Part shown: one piece after another, positions 23,021-30,209 of the stretch
Layout of the letters: every line of letters begins with the position of its first letter
Position numbering within the stretch: the first letter of the stretch is position 1
DNA from: a bacterium
GTDB taxonomy: Bacteria > Armatimonadota > UBA5829
Reading direction: 5' to 3'
Assembly (NCBI GenBank): GCA_021373255.1
Contig: JAJFTD010000072.1
Location: 1 to 36,379, forward strand
DNA length: 36,379 nt
Notes under the pieces: generated by a model
What the model saw: only the letters and a program-made list of their open reading frames with translations
The model's database searches: none
What the model was told of the DNA's origin: nothing
Translations under genes and position numbers: made by a program

Positions 23021-23052
23021 TGATAGTTTGATCGCTTGATGGTTTGATGGTT
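23021..23052 (+). repeat. Tandem octamer repeat (TGATGGTT-type), copy 1
   Basis: Four contiguous octamers: TGATAGTT, TGATCGCT, TGATGGTT, TGATGGTT. They start 18 bases after the FKBP stop. The same pattern recurs 19 bases after the... stop of the acyl-CoA dehydrogenase (29622-29653), followed in both cases by GGG. Confidence 0.75.
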
Positions 23053-23073
23053 GGGAAGAGATGGCATATAGTT

Positions 23074-23169
23074 CGGGCAGATCTCTGATCTGGCCCGCAT
23101 TGACCAAGTGGCATCTCTGATGCCATAACGTGTGCTCATGAGTAATAGGTGTGGGATCAGGAGATCCCA
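23074..23169 (+). repeat. Solitary REP cluster (three hairpins)
   Basis: Hairpin A (23074-23097) is identical in its 24 bases to the left REP copy at 4681-4704. Hairpin B (23109-23125) pairs TGGCATC and GATGCCA around TCT. A third hairpin (23152-23169) pairs TGGGATC and GATCCCA around AGGA. There is no transposase here. The unit lies between the FKBP gene and the next gene on the same strand, as REP elements commonly do. Confidence 0.85.
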
Positions 23170-23264
23170 TTTCCCAACCTTATAACCTTATGACTTTCAA
23201 ACCCTATAGCAACACCATTCGTTTAGGCCAATTGAACGGCATTTTAGCTAGGTCAACACTGCGT

Positions 23265-25475
23265 ATGTCAATAAAAACTGTTCTTTTATCTATGCTGGCG
23301 ATTCTGCTTTGTGCTACAGCTCGTGCATCAAGTGCGGACGGGAGGCGAGTGGTCCTTGTCATTGCAGGTGGGACAAGCATCAGAGACATTGCGGACCCTG
23401 ATCTTCCTAATCTTGCCAGGTTGTTGAAAACCGGATCAGCGGCGTTAGCGAATGTGCGTACTGGGCGACCTACTAAGGATATCGAGCCTGTTGAAGCCCC
23501 CGGTATGGAGCCGGGTTGTGTGACGATCGGTGCGGGCGCGCTTGCTATTGGTGGTGTCGAAACGCGCCGAGCGGCAGGTCATGCCTCTGAGTTCGAGGGA
23601 GTGCCGGCAGGGTCAGTTTATACATGCAGGACGGGTCACCTTGCGGACAAAGCCGAAGTGCTTCACATGGAGATCAGCAAGATGCAGCGGGCGAATGTCC
23701 AGGCATCATACCGAGCGGTACCGGGCTTGCTTGGGACAACACTGCATGGGGCTGGTATTCGAACTGCTATTATCGGTAACTCAGACATCCCCGGTTTACC
23801 ACATCGCGAAGCAGTGGCAATTGTTATGGATGCAAATGGGACGGTTGACTTCGGCGACGTGGACTCCAAAGAACTATCTGTGCCGGACCCTCAATCGGCC
23901 TATGGTCTGCGAGCTAACATTCCTGCAATTATGAGCCGGTTTGACCGTGTGTATGATCAGAGCATGTTCATAGTAATAGACTTTGGCGACACTTTGCGAG
24001 CAGATAATTATGCACAGTCCTGCAGTGATGATCAGGCCTTTATCATCAGGCACAGGGCAGCGCGTGGTCTGGATGACCTCATCGGCCGGCTATCAGGAAA
24101 ACTCGACTTTAATAAAGATGTTCTCATTGTTCTGTCTCCGAACCCCCGTTCGTTTAGTGAGATCGATGCCGAGCGAATGGCTCCTATAATCACTTGTGGG
24201 CCTGGGTTTGGCGAGGGTTTGCTTACATCGCCTTCCACGCGTCGTGCTGGGGTTGTCACAATCGCAGATGTCACACCCACTGTGCTTTCCCTTTTTAATG
24301 TAAAACAACCGCTGGAAATGATTGGCCGGCCAATGGCGCGGGTGCCGGGGTACGATGTTGCCGGGCGTTTGCTGGATTTGAATCTTCGAGCAAGCACACA
24401 GGGTCAGAGGCAGGTTGCCATGCGCGGGGCCAGCGTGGTGCAGTCGGTAATGGTTGCTTTGGTGACACTTATCGTGCTGCTGGCGGTTCCGAGATCGATC
24501 AAAACGCTTGCAGCTTGGGGTGCTTTGATCCCTGCCGCACTGCCTATGATAATGCTATACCTGCCACTTATCTATTCAGGTGGCTTGGTTGGCGCGGTGC
24601 TGCTGCTGATTACGCTTACGCTGCTGGTGTTGACAGTATGCAGGCTTGCTTTTGGCTCTCCACAGCGTGCGTTTGTTTGGTTGTGTGTACTCACGGTAGC
24701 CAGCCTTGTGGTTGATCTGCTGCGGGGCGCACCGCTGATCTCGTCCTCAATCGCAGGTTATGGGATTATCGAGGGAGCCAGGTATTATGGCATCGGCAAT
24801 GAGCTTATGGGCACAATGATCGGTGCCGCTCTTGCTGGTATGGGAGTGCTGCTGTCAGGAGGACGAATTCGGGGCTTGGCGGGAACGGTTATCGTGTTGA
24901 TGCTCTCGATAGTGGTGTTTTTCTCTATAGGTGCCCCTGCTCTCGGCGCCAACTTCGGTGGAGCGCTTTCGGCAGCTCCCGCGATGGCTGCGATGGTGCT
25001 GGCGATGCATGGTTGGCGGCCTAATGCTAAGAGTATATTGGTGATTGTGCTGCTCACGGCTCTGGTTGTCGGCGGATTGATGGGTGCGGATGTGTTGCGA
25101 GGGGGGGCTGGACAGTCGCACGTAGGTCGCGCAGCGGAAATGGCGGTGGGTGGTGACGCCGGTGGCCTGCTGGTCGTGGCTGAACGCAAGATCGCACTTA
25201 ATTTTATGCTGGTATCCACCAGCTTGTGGAGTCGGCTTCTTGGGCTGAGCGTGTTGGGTTCGGTGGTGCTCTGCTATTGGTCCCGGCGGCGTGTTGGTGG
25301 AAAGCTGTTATCCAGAGAAGAGACAGCGGCGGCGGCGGCGATATGCATAGGTTCGGTGGCAGCATTCGTTTTTAATGACTCCGGAGTGGTTGCGGCGGCT
25401 ACATGTGCTGTGTTCTTGTGGACGCTGCTTGCTCTGAAAGTTCTTGTAGCTACAATAAAAGAGCCGGAGAGCTGA
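23265..25475 (+). CDS. Alkaline-phosphatase-fold / polytopic membrane protein, family not named
   Basis: The 736-residue protein has a signal peptide (MSIKTVLLSMLAILLCATARA) and an outer domain to about residue 390 that resembles the alkaline-phosphatase/sulfatase fold (VVLVIAGGTSIRDI near the start, MFIVIDFGDTLRADNY, DVLIVLSPNP, GVVTIADVTPTVLSLF). The canonical metal-binding pattern is not clear, so activity is uncertain. The C-terminal half has about nine membrane helices (residues 395-730), with the conserved-looking GYGIIEGARYYGIGNELMG between helices. The start at ATG 23265 is chosen for the signal peptide; the frame extends upstream through a REP hairpin from GTG 23151. The protein sits in the inner membrane with the first domain outside. 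It ends at a strong hairpin. Confidence 0.7.
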   Translation: MSIKTVLLSMLAILLCATARASSADGRRVVLVIAGGTSIRDIADPDLPNLARLLKTGSAALANVRTGRPTKDIEPVEAPGMEPGCVTIGAGALAIGGVETRRAAGHASEFEGVPAGSVYTCRTGHLADKAEVLHMEISKMQRANVQASYRAVPGLLGTTLHGAGIRTAIIGNSDIPGLPHREAVAIVMDANGTVDFGDVDSKELSVPDPQSAYGLRANIPAIMSRFDRVYDQSMFIVIDFGDTLRADNYAQSCSDDQAFIIRHRAARGLDDLIGRLSGKLDFNKDVLIVLSPNPRSFSEIDAERMAPIITCGPGFGEGLLTSPSTRRAGVVTIADVTPTVLSLFNVKQPLEMIGRPMARVPGYDVAGRLLDLNLRASTQGQRQVAMRGASVVQSVMVALVTLIVLLAVPRSIKTLAAWGALIPAALPMIMLYLPLIYSGGLVGAVLLLITLTLLVLTVCRLAFGSPQRAFVWLCVLTVASLVVDLLRGAPLISSSIAGYGIIEGARYYGIGNELMGTMIGAALAGMGVLLSGGRIRGLAGTVIVLMLSIVVFFSIGAPALGANFGGALSAAPAMAAMVLAMHGWRPNAKSILVIVLLTALVVGGLMGADVLRGGAGQSHVGRAAEMAVGGDAGGLLVVAERKIALNFMLVSTSLWSRLLGLSVLGSVVLCYWSRRRVGGKLLSREETAAAAAICIGSVAAFVFNDSGVVAAATCAVFLWTLLALKVLVATIKEPES

Positions 25476-25494
25476 GCATTCTCGCTCTCCGGCT
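25462..25494. terminator. Bidirectional hairpin between convergent genes
   Basis: AGCCGGAGAG (25462-25471) and CTCTCCGGCT (25485-25494) form a perfect 10-bp stem that includes the end of the plus-strand gene. No long T-run flanks it on the plus side; A residues at 25455-25460 give a T-tract for the minus strand. Confidence 0.7.
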
Positions 25495-25505
25495 GCAGAT
25501 ATTTC

Positions 25506-26336
25506 TTATTGGTTCATAGTGCTATCGGGCATTGTCTGTATGGGGGCGGGTGTCATCATTGTTGGCGGAGGTGTGGTCGCCGGCACGTTAGTGGATACCG
25601 GAACCTGGTACCTCTCTATGGTCTGCATTCGCTGCTCCTGCGCACTGTCGGAATAGGTGCTCCTGCGCGGGAATGGGAATGTAGACAAGTTGAATGCCCG
25701 TGACGGTGGGACTGCCTGCCGCATAGCCAGTTCGCGCCAGGTTACCCCCCTCTGAATATCCATCAGTGCCATGCTGATCGGATACCCGCTTTCCCGGGAA
25801 ATGTTGGCGGCCACGGCAATGTCCATCCAGTCATAGCCTTGGGCGTAATATCTCTGTACCTCATCCCAAGTAAGTAGCACGTTGCCGTTGTAGTCATACA
25901 TTACCACCGGCATTGCTGGCCCAGCGCCGTATAGTGCCGACTGGGGTACAAAGCAACTGGTGGCAAGGACGTTTGCATCGGACAGAGAGACGTTGAACTG
26001 CTGCGATACACTGCTCCAGTTCGGGTTGCTCCTGTATGCGGCAGCGACCTCACCGACGGGGCGGTTGGACCTTTTTGCTATGGCTCCGATCATTGCAATA
26101 TCCGAGTCGGAAAAGCCCTGTGACCGGAGGTCCGCAATCTGGCTCGTCGAGAGGTTGAGATTGCTCCTCAAGCACGATTCGGAGACCTGCTGCCCAGCCG
26201 GTATCATCACAGGTGGAGAGACGGAGGGTCCGGCTCCCGATGGTGCAACGGTGCTGCCTGTTGGGCAAGGCTCGGCTGCTGTGGCGGCTGCCGCACATGC
26301 GAGAGTGAGTGCGAAAACCAACAATAAGAATCGCAT
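25506..26336 (-). CDS. Secreted protein with an internal duplication (unknown function)
   Basis: The 276-residue protein has a signal peptide (MRFLLLVFALTLACAAAATA, cleavage near AEP). ATG 26336 is the likelier start because GGAGG lies 7 bases upstream; the in-frame ATG two codons earlier is only one base from it. Two similar helical segments are visible: GFSDSDIAMIGAIAKRSNRP (about residue 76 on), followed by SNPNWSSVSQQFNVS, and GYDWMDIAVAANISRESGYP (about residue 167 on), followed by QRGVTWRELAMRQAV. The shared pattern is G-aromatic-x3-DIA, about 20 residues, then W. The tail is Pro/Thr/Met-rich and low complexity. I do not recognise the family. It is probably periplasmic or surface exposed. 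The gene shares a terminator with the convergent membrane protein. Confidence 0.65.
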   Translation of the reverse strand: MRFLLLVFALTLACAAAATAAEPCPTGSTVAPSGAGPSVSPPVMIPAGQQVSESCLRSNLNLSTSQIADLRSQGFSDSDIAMIGAIAKRSNRPVGEVAAAYRSNPNWSSVSQQFNVSLSDANVLATSCFVPQSALYGAGPAMPVVMYDYNGNVLLTWDEVQRYYAQGYDWMDIAVAANISRESGYPISMALMDIQRGVTWRELAMRQAVPPSRAFNLSTFPFPRRSTYSDSAQEQRMQTIERYQVPVSTNVPATTPPPTMMTPAPIQTMPDSTMNQ

Positions 26337-26508
26337 CTTCATGCCTCCTCAGAAAATGGGAAGTGAATCGGGCAGGAGACGAGAGAGAAAGGCTCTCCAC
26401 GCACTGCGTGCCCTCGCCATTGTTACCCAGGGGTGAATATGTGCAAACCTGGTGACCACCTGGCGACAACTGAGGATAGCAAGCGTCCTTAAGATGTCTG
26501 CTTGGTTC

Positions 26509-26537
26509 TTGACAACGGCTTTTCGCTACAGTAGACT
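26509..26537 (+). promoter_or_regulatory. Promoter of the SpoU methyltransferase gene
   Basis: TTGACA (26509-26514, perfect) and TAGACT (26532-26537, 4 of 6) are separated by exactly 17 bases. The predicted start near 26544 lies only about 4 bases before ATG 26548, so the mRNA would be nearly leaderless. Confidence 0.6.
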
Positions 26538-26547
26538 ACCTCTTGCT

Positions 26548-27345
26548 ATGCAGAAAATTACTGGACAAAAAGACCCCATTATAAAGCTCCTTAAAGAACT
26601 CACGGCTGAAGATGGCCGACGGCGTAACAGCCGGTTCTTTGCCGAAGGCGAAGAACTGGTAAGGCGCGCATTTGATTACGGCGGGAAAGTGGACTCGGTT
26701 ATCTTTACCGACAAGTTCGCGGCGTCACCAGCGGCGCAAGTCTTGCTGGAACGCGCAGCGGGGGCAGGGGTCGATGTGTTCATCTCCACGGAAGGTCTGC
26801 TGGCAAAAATGCTCGAAGCCAAGCCTACTCCTGAGTGCCTGGCAATAGTAGAGCGGCGGGTGGCGTCACTTCAAGATGCTATTTCGGGTATAACTCCACT
26901 TGTCCAGATGGTGGAGAGCTGTGAGAATGCTGATAACCTCGGTATGCTGCTTCGATCTACGGATGCTTCGGGAGTAACAGGGGTGGTGCTCACTGCAGAT
27001 ACAACCGACCCATTCAGCAGGCGTGTCGTCAGGGGCTCCCGGGGTGCTGTGTTTACGGTGCCGATATGCCCGTTCCGTGATTCCGGCAAGGCGATAGAAG
27101 AAGCACACGCGGCAGGGCTGCAGATAATTGCCACTTCCGCAAGGTCAGATACCTATTATACCCAAATCGATTTCACCAAGCCGACGATGATAATAGTCGG
27201 TAACGAGCACACTGGTATATCTGATACCGTGCGAAACCAGGCCGACTCTGTTGTGCGTATCCCCATGCTCGGCAAGATCAATTCACTGAATATAGCCGTA
27301 GCCGCGAGCGTGATTATGTATGAAGCTGTAAGGCAGAGAAGCTAA
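26548..27345 (+). CDS. SpoU/TrmH family RNA 2'-O-ribose methyltransferase
   Basis: The 265-residue protein is a SPOUT-fold 2'-O-methyltransferase with an N-terminal substrate-binding domain (SRFFAEGEELVRRAF, L30e-like, residues 25-100). The three SpoU motifs are visible: NADNLGMLLRSTDASGV (motif 1), MIIVGNEHTGIS (motif 2) and IPMLGKINSLNIAVAASVIM (motif 3), which form the knotted SAM site. The target (a 23S rRNA or tRNA ribose) is not readable. The start at ATG 26548 is preferred over the longer frame from 26452 because the promoter lies in between and homology begins here. No ribosome site precedes it, consistent with a leaderless transcript. Confidence 0.88.
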   Translation: MQKITGQKDPIIKLLKELTAEDGRRRNSRFFAEGEELVRRAFDYGGKVDSVIFTDKFAASPAAQVLLERAAGAGVDVFISTEGLLAKMLEAKPTPECLAIVERRVASLQDAISGITPLVQMVESCENADNLGMLLRSTDASGVTGVVLTADTTDPFSRRVVRGSRGAVFTVPICPFRDSGKAIEEAHAAGLQIIATSARSDTYYTQIDFTKPTMIIVGNEHTGISDTVRNQADSVVRIPMLGKINSLNIAVAASVIMYEAVRQRS

Positions 27346-27411
27346 AGTTCATTTAATCGCGACAGCGCGAAGGAGCGAAAATGCGAAAAGGGACGAAGAG
27401 ATAACGCAAGT

Positions 27412-27447
27412 TGGTGCGGCATCAGGATGTTGCATCCGCCGGATGCA
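27412..27447. repeat. REP-like hairpin pair, divergent from the main family
   Basis: TGCATCC (27431-27437) and GGATGCA (27441-27447) form a perfect 7-bp stem with loop GCC. Just before it GGCATC and GATGTT make a weaker stem. The small-loop layout resembles REP hairpin B but the core is not the same, so membership in the family is uncertain. It sits between convergent genes and may act as a terminator. Confidence 0.4.
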
Positions 27448-27504
27448 CAATGTGAACGGGATCAAGCAACGCGCAACGCAAAACACATTAACGCATAACT
27501 TGGC

Positions 27505-28239
27505 TTATTCCGCCTTCAACACTTTCGGATCAAACGATTCTGTTATCTTCTGCCCTGGCTCGATCTTGAGGAACGCATCATCTGCCCAGTCGCCATTTGC
27601 CAGTCGCTGCAGGAGCGACACATCTCCTTGTATCTCGGAGTATTCCCAGCCACGGTCATTGGCGAGATCCTGGGTGAATTTGCGATATGCAGCCACGTCG
27701 CCGAGGTCCATATTGATGAATGCAGCGCGGGTATAGTGTTGATACCACTGCTGCTCCTGTTCGATGAGAAACTTCGCATTGTCCTCGCCGTATTTTTCTA
27801 CGTATTCTCTATACTTGTCCTCATAGGCACGTGCCTGGACATCTTCTATGAGCCCCTGCTGTACATCGCCTTCTTTGCGTTCTATCCAGCCTGGGCTGTA
27901 GTAGTAAGTGCCGGGGTGGGTAGAGAACTCTTCGTCATAACGTGCGCGTGACCCGAGGAAGAATGTGATGCAGTCGTGGGCGCGAGGGATTACTATCGGA
28001 ATGGACCGCGCCTGGATATTAGCCGTGCCGCGGCTGCATAGACCGTACCCGAGAACGATGCAGTCATACCCCTGCCCTTCTGAAGCGTCGATTTTTTCCT
28101 GTATTGTCTTGCGAAGGTCGTCGGGTGTATTATGCAGTCCGAATGCGAGGTATTCGATGTCTATAACGTGCGGGCTTCTTGCGCTGGCCAGCCGAATCTC
28201 ACGAGTAAGGGCTTCGCAGGCAATTACTTTGATTTTCAT
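27505..28239 (-). CDS. DUF1638 family protein
   Basis: The 244-residue protein matches the DUF1638 pattern: KVIACEALTREI at the start, CIVLGYGLCSRGT in the middle, IVIPRAHDCITFFLGSRARY after it, then YYYSPGWIE. The GYGLC and HDCITFFLGS motifs with Cys and His suggest a metal or corrinoid site, but none is proven. DUF1638 genes occur often in anaerobes near corrinoid methyltransferase systems; no such gene is near here, and the two flanking genes are unrelated. Function unknown. No signal peptide, so cytoplasmic. It is a single gene, convergent with the SpoU gene and divergent from the acyl-CoA dehydrogenase. Confidence 0.8.
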   Translation of the reverse strand: MKIKVIACEALTREIRLASARSPHVIDIEYLAFGLHNTPDDLRKTIQEKIDASEGQGYDCIVLGYGLCSRGTANIQARSIPIVIPRAHDCITFFLGSRARYDEEFSTHPGTYYYSPGWIERKEGDVQQGLIEDVQARAYEDKYREYVEKYGEDNAKFLIEQEQQWYQHYTRAAFINMDLGDVAAYRKFTQDLANDRGWEYSEIQGDVSLLQRLANGDWADDAFLKIEPGQKITESFDPKVLKAE

Positions 28240-28447
28240 GACAGGTGATGCTATCCTTTCGGCATATGTCTATATGCATTTTAGACCAGCATCGGCTCAG
28301 CGGTCAACTTGGCTCAAGAAGGAACTCTGCGATTAGCTGTAGAATACTGAATTTGCACGCTGGCGCGGGCCGACAACCCGTGCCGTTATTGGCGTACGGA
28401 CTCAACAACTGGCCGTTCGGCCCCGCACGCAGGAGGGACAATACATA

Positions 28448-29614
28448 ATGGACTATTTTTTGACTGAAGAACAGATATTCATGAAAGACGTGGCGCGGGA
28501 GATCGCCCAGAAAAAGATCAAGCCCGTGAGCGCTCATCACGATGAAACAGGAGAGTTCCCATGGGAGATAGTCAAGGCTATAGCCGAGGCTGACCTATTC
28601 AGGGTGTTCATTCCTGATGAGTATGGCGGGATGGCTGGCGACAGCGCCATTATGAATATGTGTGTCGTCACCGAAGAGCTGTCGAAGGTTGACGGTGGTA
28701 TTTCGCTCGCGTTTGCTGCGACAGGGCTTGGAACGTTTCCGATCCTCGTATCTGCTTCACATGAACAGAAGCAGAGATGGCTGACCCGCATAGCAGACGG
28801 CACCGTAGCGGCGTTCGGTCTTACCGAAGCCAATGCTGGTTCCGACGTTGCCGGTATGCAGACCCGCGCGGTCGAAGATGGCGATTATTTTATTATCAAC
28901 GGCACCAAGCAGTGGATCACCAACGGTGGTGAGGCTGACATTTATTCCGTCTTTGCTGTGACCGATCCTGACAGGGGCCCGAGAGGCGTATCCTGCTTCG
29001 TAGTCGAGAAGGGTACCGAGGGGTTCACATTCGGCAAGAAGGAAAATAAGATGGGTATTCGCGCGTCCGCGACCAGCGAGCTGATCTTCCAGGACTGCCG
29101 TGTACCCAAGGAAAATATGATCGGCCGCCGAGGCACAGGGTTCTTCACTGCAATGAAAACTTTCGATCAATCCCGCCCGGGTGTAGCCGCCCAGGCCCTG
29201 GGTATTGCCGCAGGTGCTCTTGATCTTTCTATCAACTATTCACGCGAGCGCGTGCAGTTCGGTCAGCCGATATCCGCGTTCCAGGGACTGAGGTTCATGC
29301 TCGCCGATATGGCAATGAAGGTGGAAGCAGCCCGCGCGCTTGTATACAGCACGGCCCGCTGGATCGATTCCAAGCCGGACGAAAAGGTAACCGTTGCCTC
29401 GGCGATGTCCAAGTGCTTTGCATCCGACGTTGCGATGGAAGTTACCACCAACGCTGTGCAGGTCTTCGGCGGATACGGCTATATGAAGGAGTATCCGGTC
29501 GAGAAAATGATGCGTGACGCCAAGATCACCCAGATCTACGAAGGCACCAACCAGATCCAGCGCGACGAGATCGGCCGCGGACTTATCGCGGAGGCGGCTC
29601 GGAAGAAGGATTAG
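28448..29614 (+). CDS. Acyl-CoA dehydrogenase
   Basis: The 388-residue protein is a typical acyl-CoA dehydrogenase. The FAD-binding signature is FGLTEANAGSDVAGMQT, followed by FIINGTKQWITNGGEAD; the C-terminal part has QVFGGYGYMKEYPVEKMMRDAKITQIYEGTNQIQRDEIGR, where the Glu in YEGT is the catalytic base in the short-/medium-chain group. The enzyme makes the alpha-beta double bond in acyl-CoA and passes electrons to ETF. Chain length is not readable, though the short- or branched-chain group fits best. The start ATG has GGAGGGAC about 8 bases upstream. The 200-base leader is G/C-rich with a hairpin (GGCGCGGG to CCCGTGCC). No ETF or thiolase is adjacent. A strong terminator follows. Confidence 0.93.
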   Translation: MDYFLTEEQIFMKDVAREIAQKKIKPVSAHHDETGEFPWEIVKAIAEADLFRVFIPDEYGGMAGDSAIMNMCVVTEELSKVDGGISLAFAATGLGTFPILVSASHEQKQRWLTRIADGTVAAFGLTEANAGSDVAGMQTRAVEDGDYFIINGTKQWITNGGEADIYSVFAVTDPDRGPRGVSCFVVEKGTEGFTFGKKENKMGIRASATSELIFQDCRVPKENMIGRRGTGFFTAMKTFDQSRPGVAAQALGIAAGALDLSINYSRERVQFGQPISAFQGLRFMLADMAMKVEAARALVYSTARWIDSKPDEKVTVASAMSKCFASDVAMEVTTNAVQVFGGYGYMKEYPVEKMMRDAKITQIYEGTNQIQRDEIGRGLIAEAARKKD

Positions 29615-29621
29615 GCTGGTT

Positions 29622-29653
29622 TGATAGTCTGATAGTTGAATGGTTTGATGGTT
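29622..29653 (+). repeat. Tandem octamer repeat (TGATGGTT-type), copy 2
   Basis: Four octamers in the same phase as copy 1: TGATAGTC, TGATAGTT, GAATGGTT, TGATGGTT. They begin 8 bases after the stop codon of the acyl-CoA dehydrogenase and run into its terminator. Confidence 0.75.
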
Positions 29654-29690
29654 GGGGGCGTGGGGTGACTCGTGCCCCCAACGTCTTTTT
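29651..29690 (+). terminator. Intrinsic terminator after the acyl-CoA dehydrogenase gene
   Basis: GTTGGGGGC (29651-29659) and GCCCCCAAC (29674-29682) form a perfect 9-bp stem, followed by TCTTTTT (29684-29690). Confidence 0.9.
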
Positions 29691-29696
29691 GTGAGG

Positions 29697-29705
29697 TGGT
29701 ATAAT
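29697..29705 (+). promoter_or_regulatory. Extended -10 promoter for hicBA
   Basis: TG-G-TATAAT (29697-29705) is a perfect extended -10 box; no good -35 hexamer is seen at the expected place. It lies 70 bases before hicB and just after the preceding terminator. Confidence 0.6.
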
Positions 29706-29774
29706 AAACGTATGTGACGGTGCGCTTGGAGCGCGCGTTAAATATCGTGACAAAGATTGGAGGCAGGCTTTTCC

Positions 29775-29981
29775 ATGAAGTTCATAATAACATTGACCCA
29801 GGATGAGGATGGAATGGTCATTGCCGAGTGCCCCGCCATCCCCGGATGTGTGAGTCAGGGCAGAACTAAAGAGGAAGCTGAGTTGAATATCCGTGAAGCC
29901 ATTAAAGCTTGCCTTGAGGTTCGCGCAGAGAAAGGGCTTCCTCTCACTATAGAAACTCGCCAGATCGAGGTTGCCGCCTGA
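29775..29981 (+). CDS. hicB: HicB-like antitoxin
   Basis: The 68-residue protein has the HicB fold core: FIITLTQDEDGMVIAECPAI, PGCVSQGRTKEEAELNIREA and IKACLEVRAEKGLPL, a partial RNase H fold. It has no C-terminal DNA-binding domain, as in many short HicB proteins. It should bind and block the HicA toxin encoded next. The start at ATG 29775 has GGAGG 11 bases upstream; an in-frame TTG at 29757 is unlikely. Its stop overlaps the hicA start in TGATG. The order antitoxin-toxin is the reverse of classic hicAB, but occurs often. Confidence 0.88.
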   Translation: MKFIITLTQDEDGMVIAECPAIPGCVSQGRTKEEAELNIREAIKACLEVRAEKGLPLTIETRQIEVAA

Positions 29982-30202
29982 TGCCGCCGGTGCCGATTCT
30001 GAAGCCACGAGAAGTTATCAAGGCATTTGAGAGGCTTGGGTGGGAAGTAGCACGAAGGCAAGGTAGTCATATCATCCCCACAAAGCGAGGATCGATTGCC
30101 ACATTGTCTGTGCCGGACCATTCTGAGGTAGCCCGTGGCACTCTGCGAAGCCTTATTGCACGGGCTGAACTGACTATTGATGAATTCCTGAAGGCGTTAT
30201 AA
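29981..30202 (+). CDS. hicA: HicA-like mRNA interferase toxin
   Basis: The 73-residue protein is a full-length HicA (YcfA) double-stranded-RNA-binding-fold toxin: LKPREVIKAFERLGWEVARR, the GSHI motif with the catalytic His, and VPDHSEVARGTLRSLIARA in the C-terminal half. HicA cleaves mRNA during translation. The start overlaps the hicB stop (TGATG), so the pair is coupled. Its stop codon TAA lies within a TATAAT hexamer (30198-30203) seven bases before the next gene. Chromosomal HicBA pairs may stabilise a region or respond to stress; no mobile element is next to this one. Confidence 0.88.
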   Translation: MPPVPILKPREVIKAFERLGWEVARRQGSHIIPTKRGSIATLSVPDHSEVARGTLRSLIARAELTIDEFLKAL

Positions 30203-30209
30203 TATACCC

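Noticed and set aside
23021-23169. CRISPR array
   Set aside because: Octamer repeats are contiguous without spacers and the hairpins differ in sequence and spacing, so there is no repeat-spacer pattern; no cas genes are in the window.
29775-30202. HicBA as part of a recent mobile island
   Set aside because: No integrase, IS, tRNA or direct repeat borders it; base composition looks like its surroundings.
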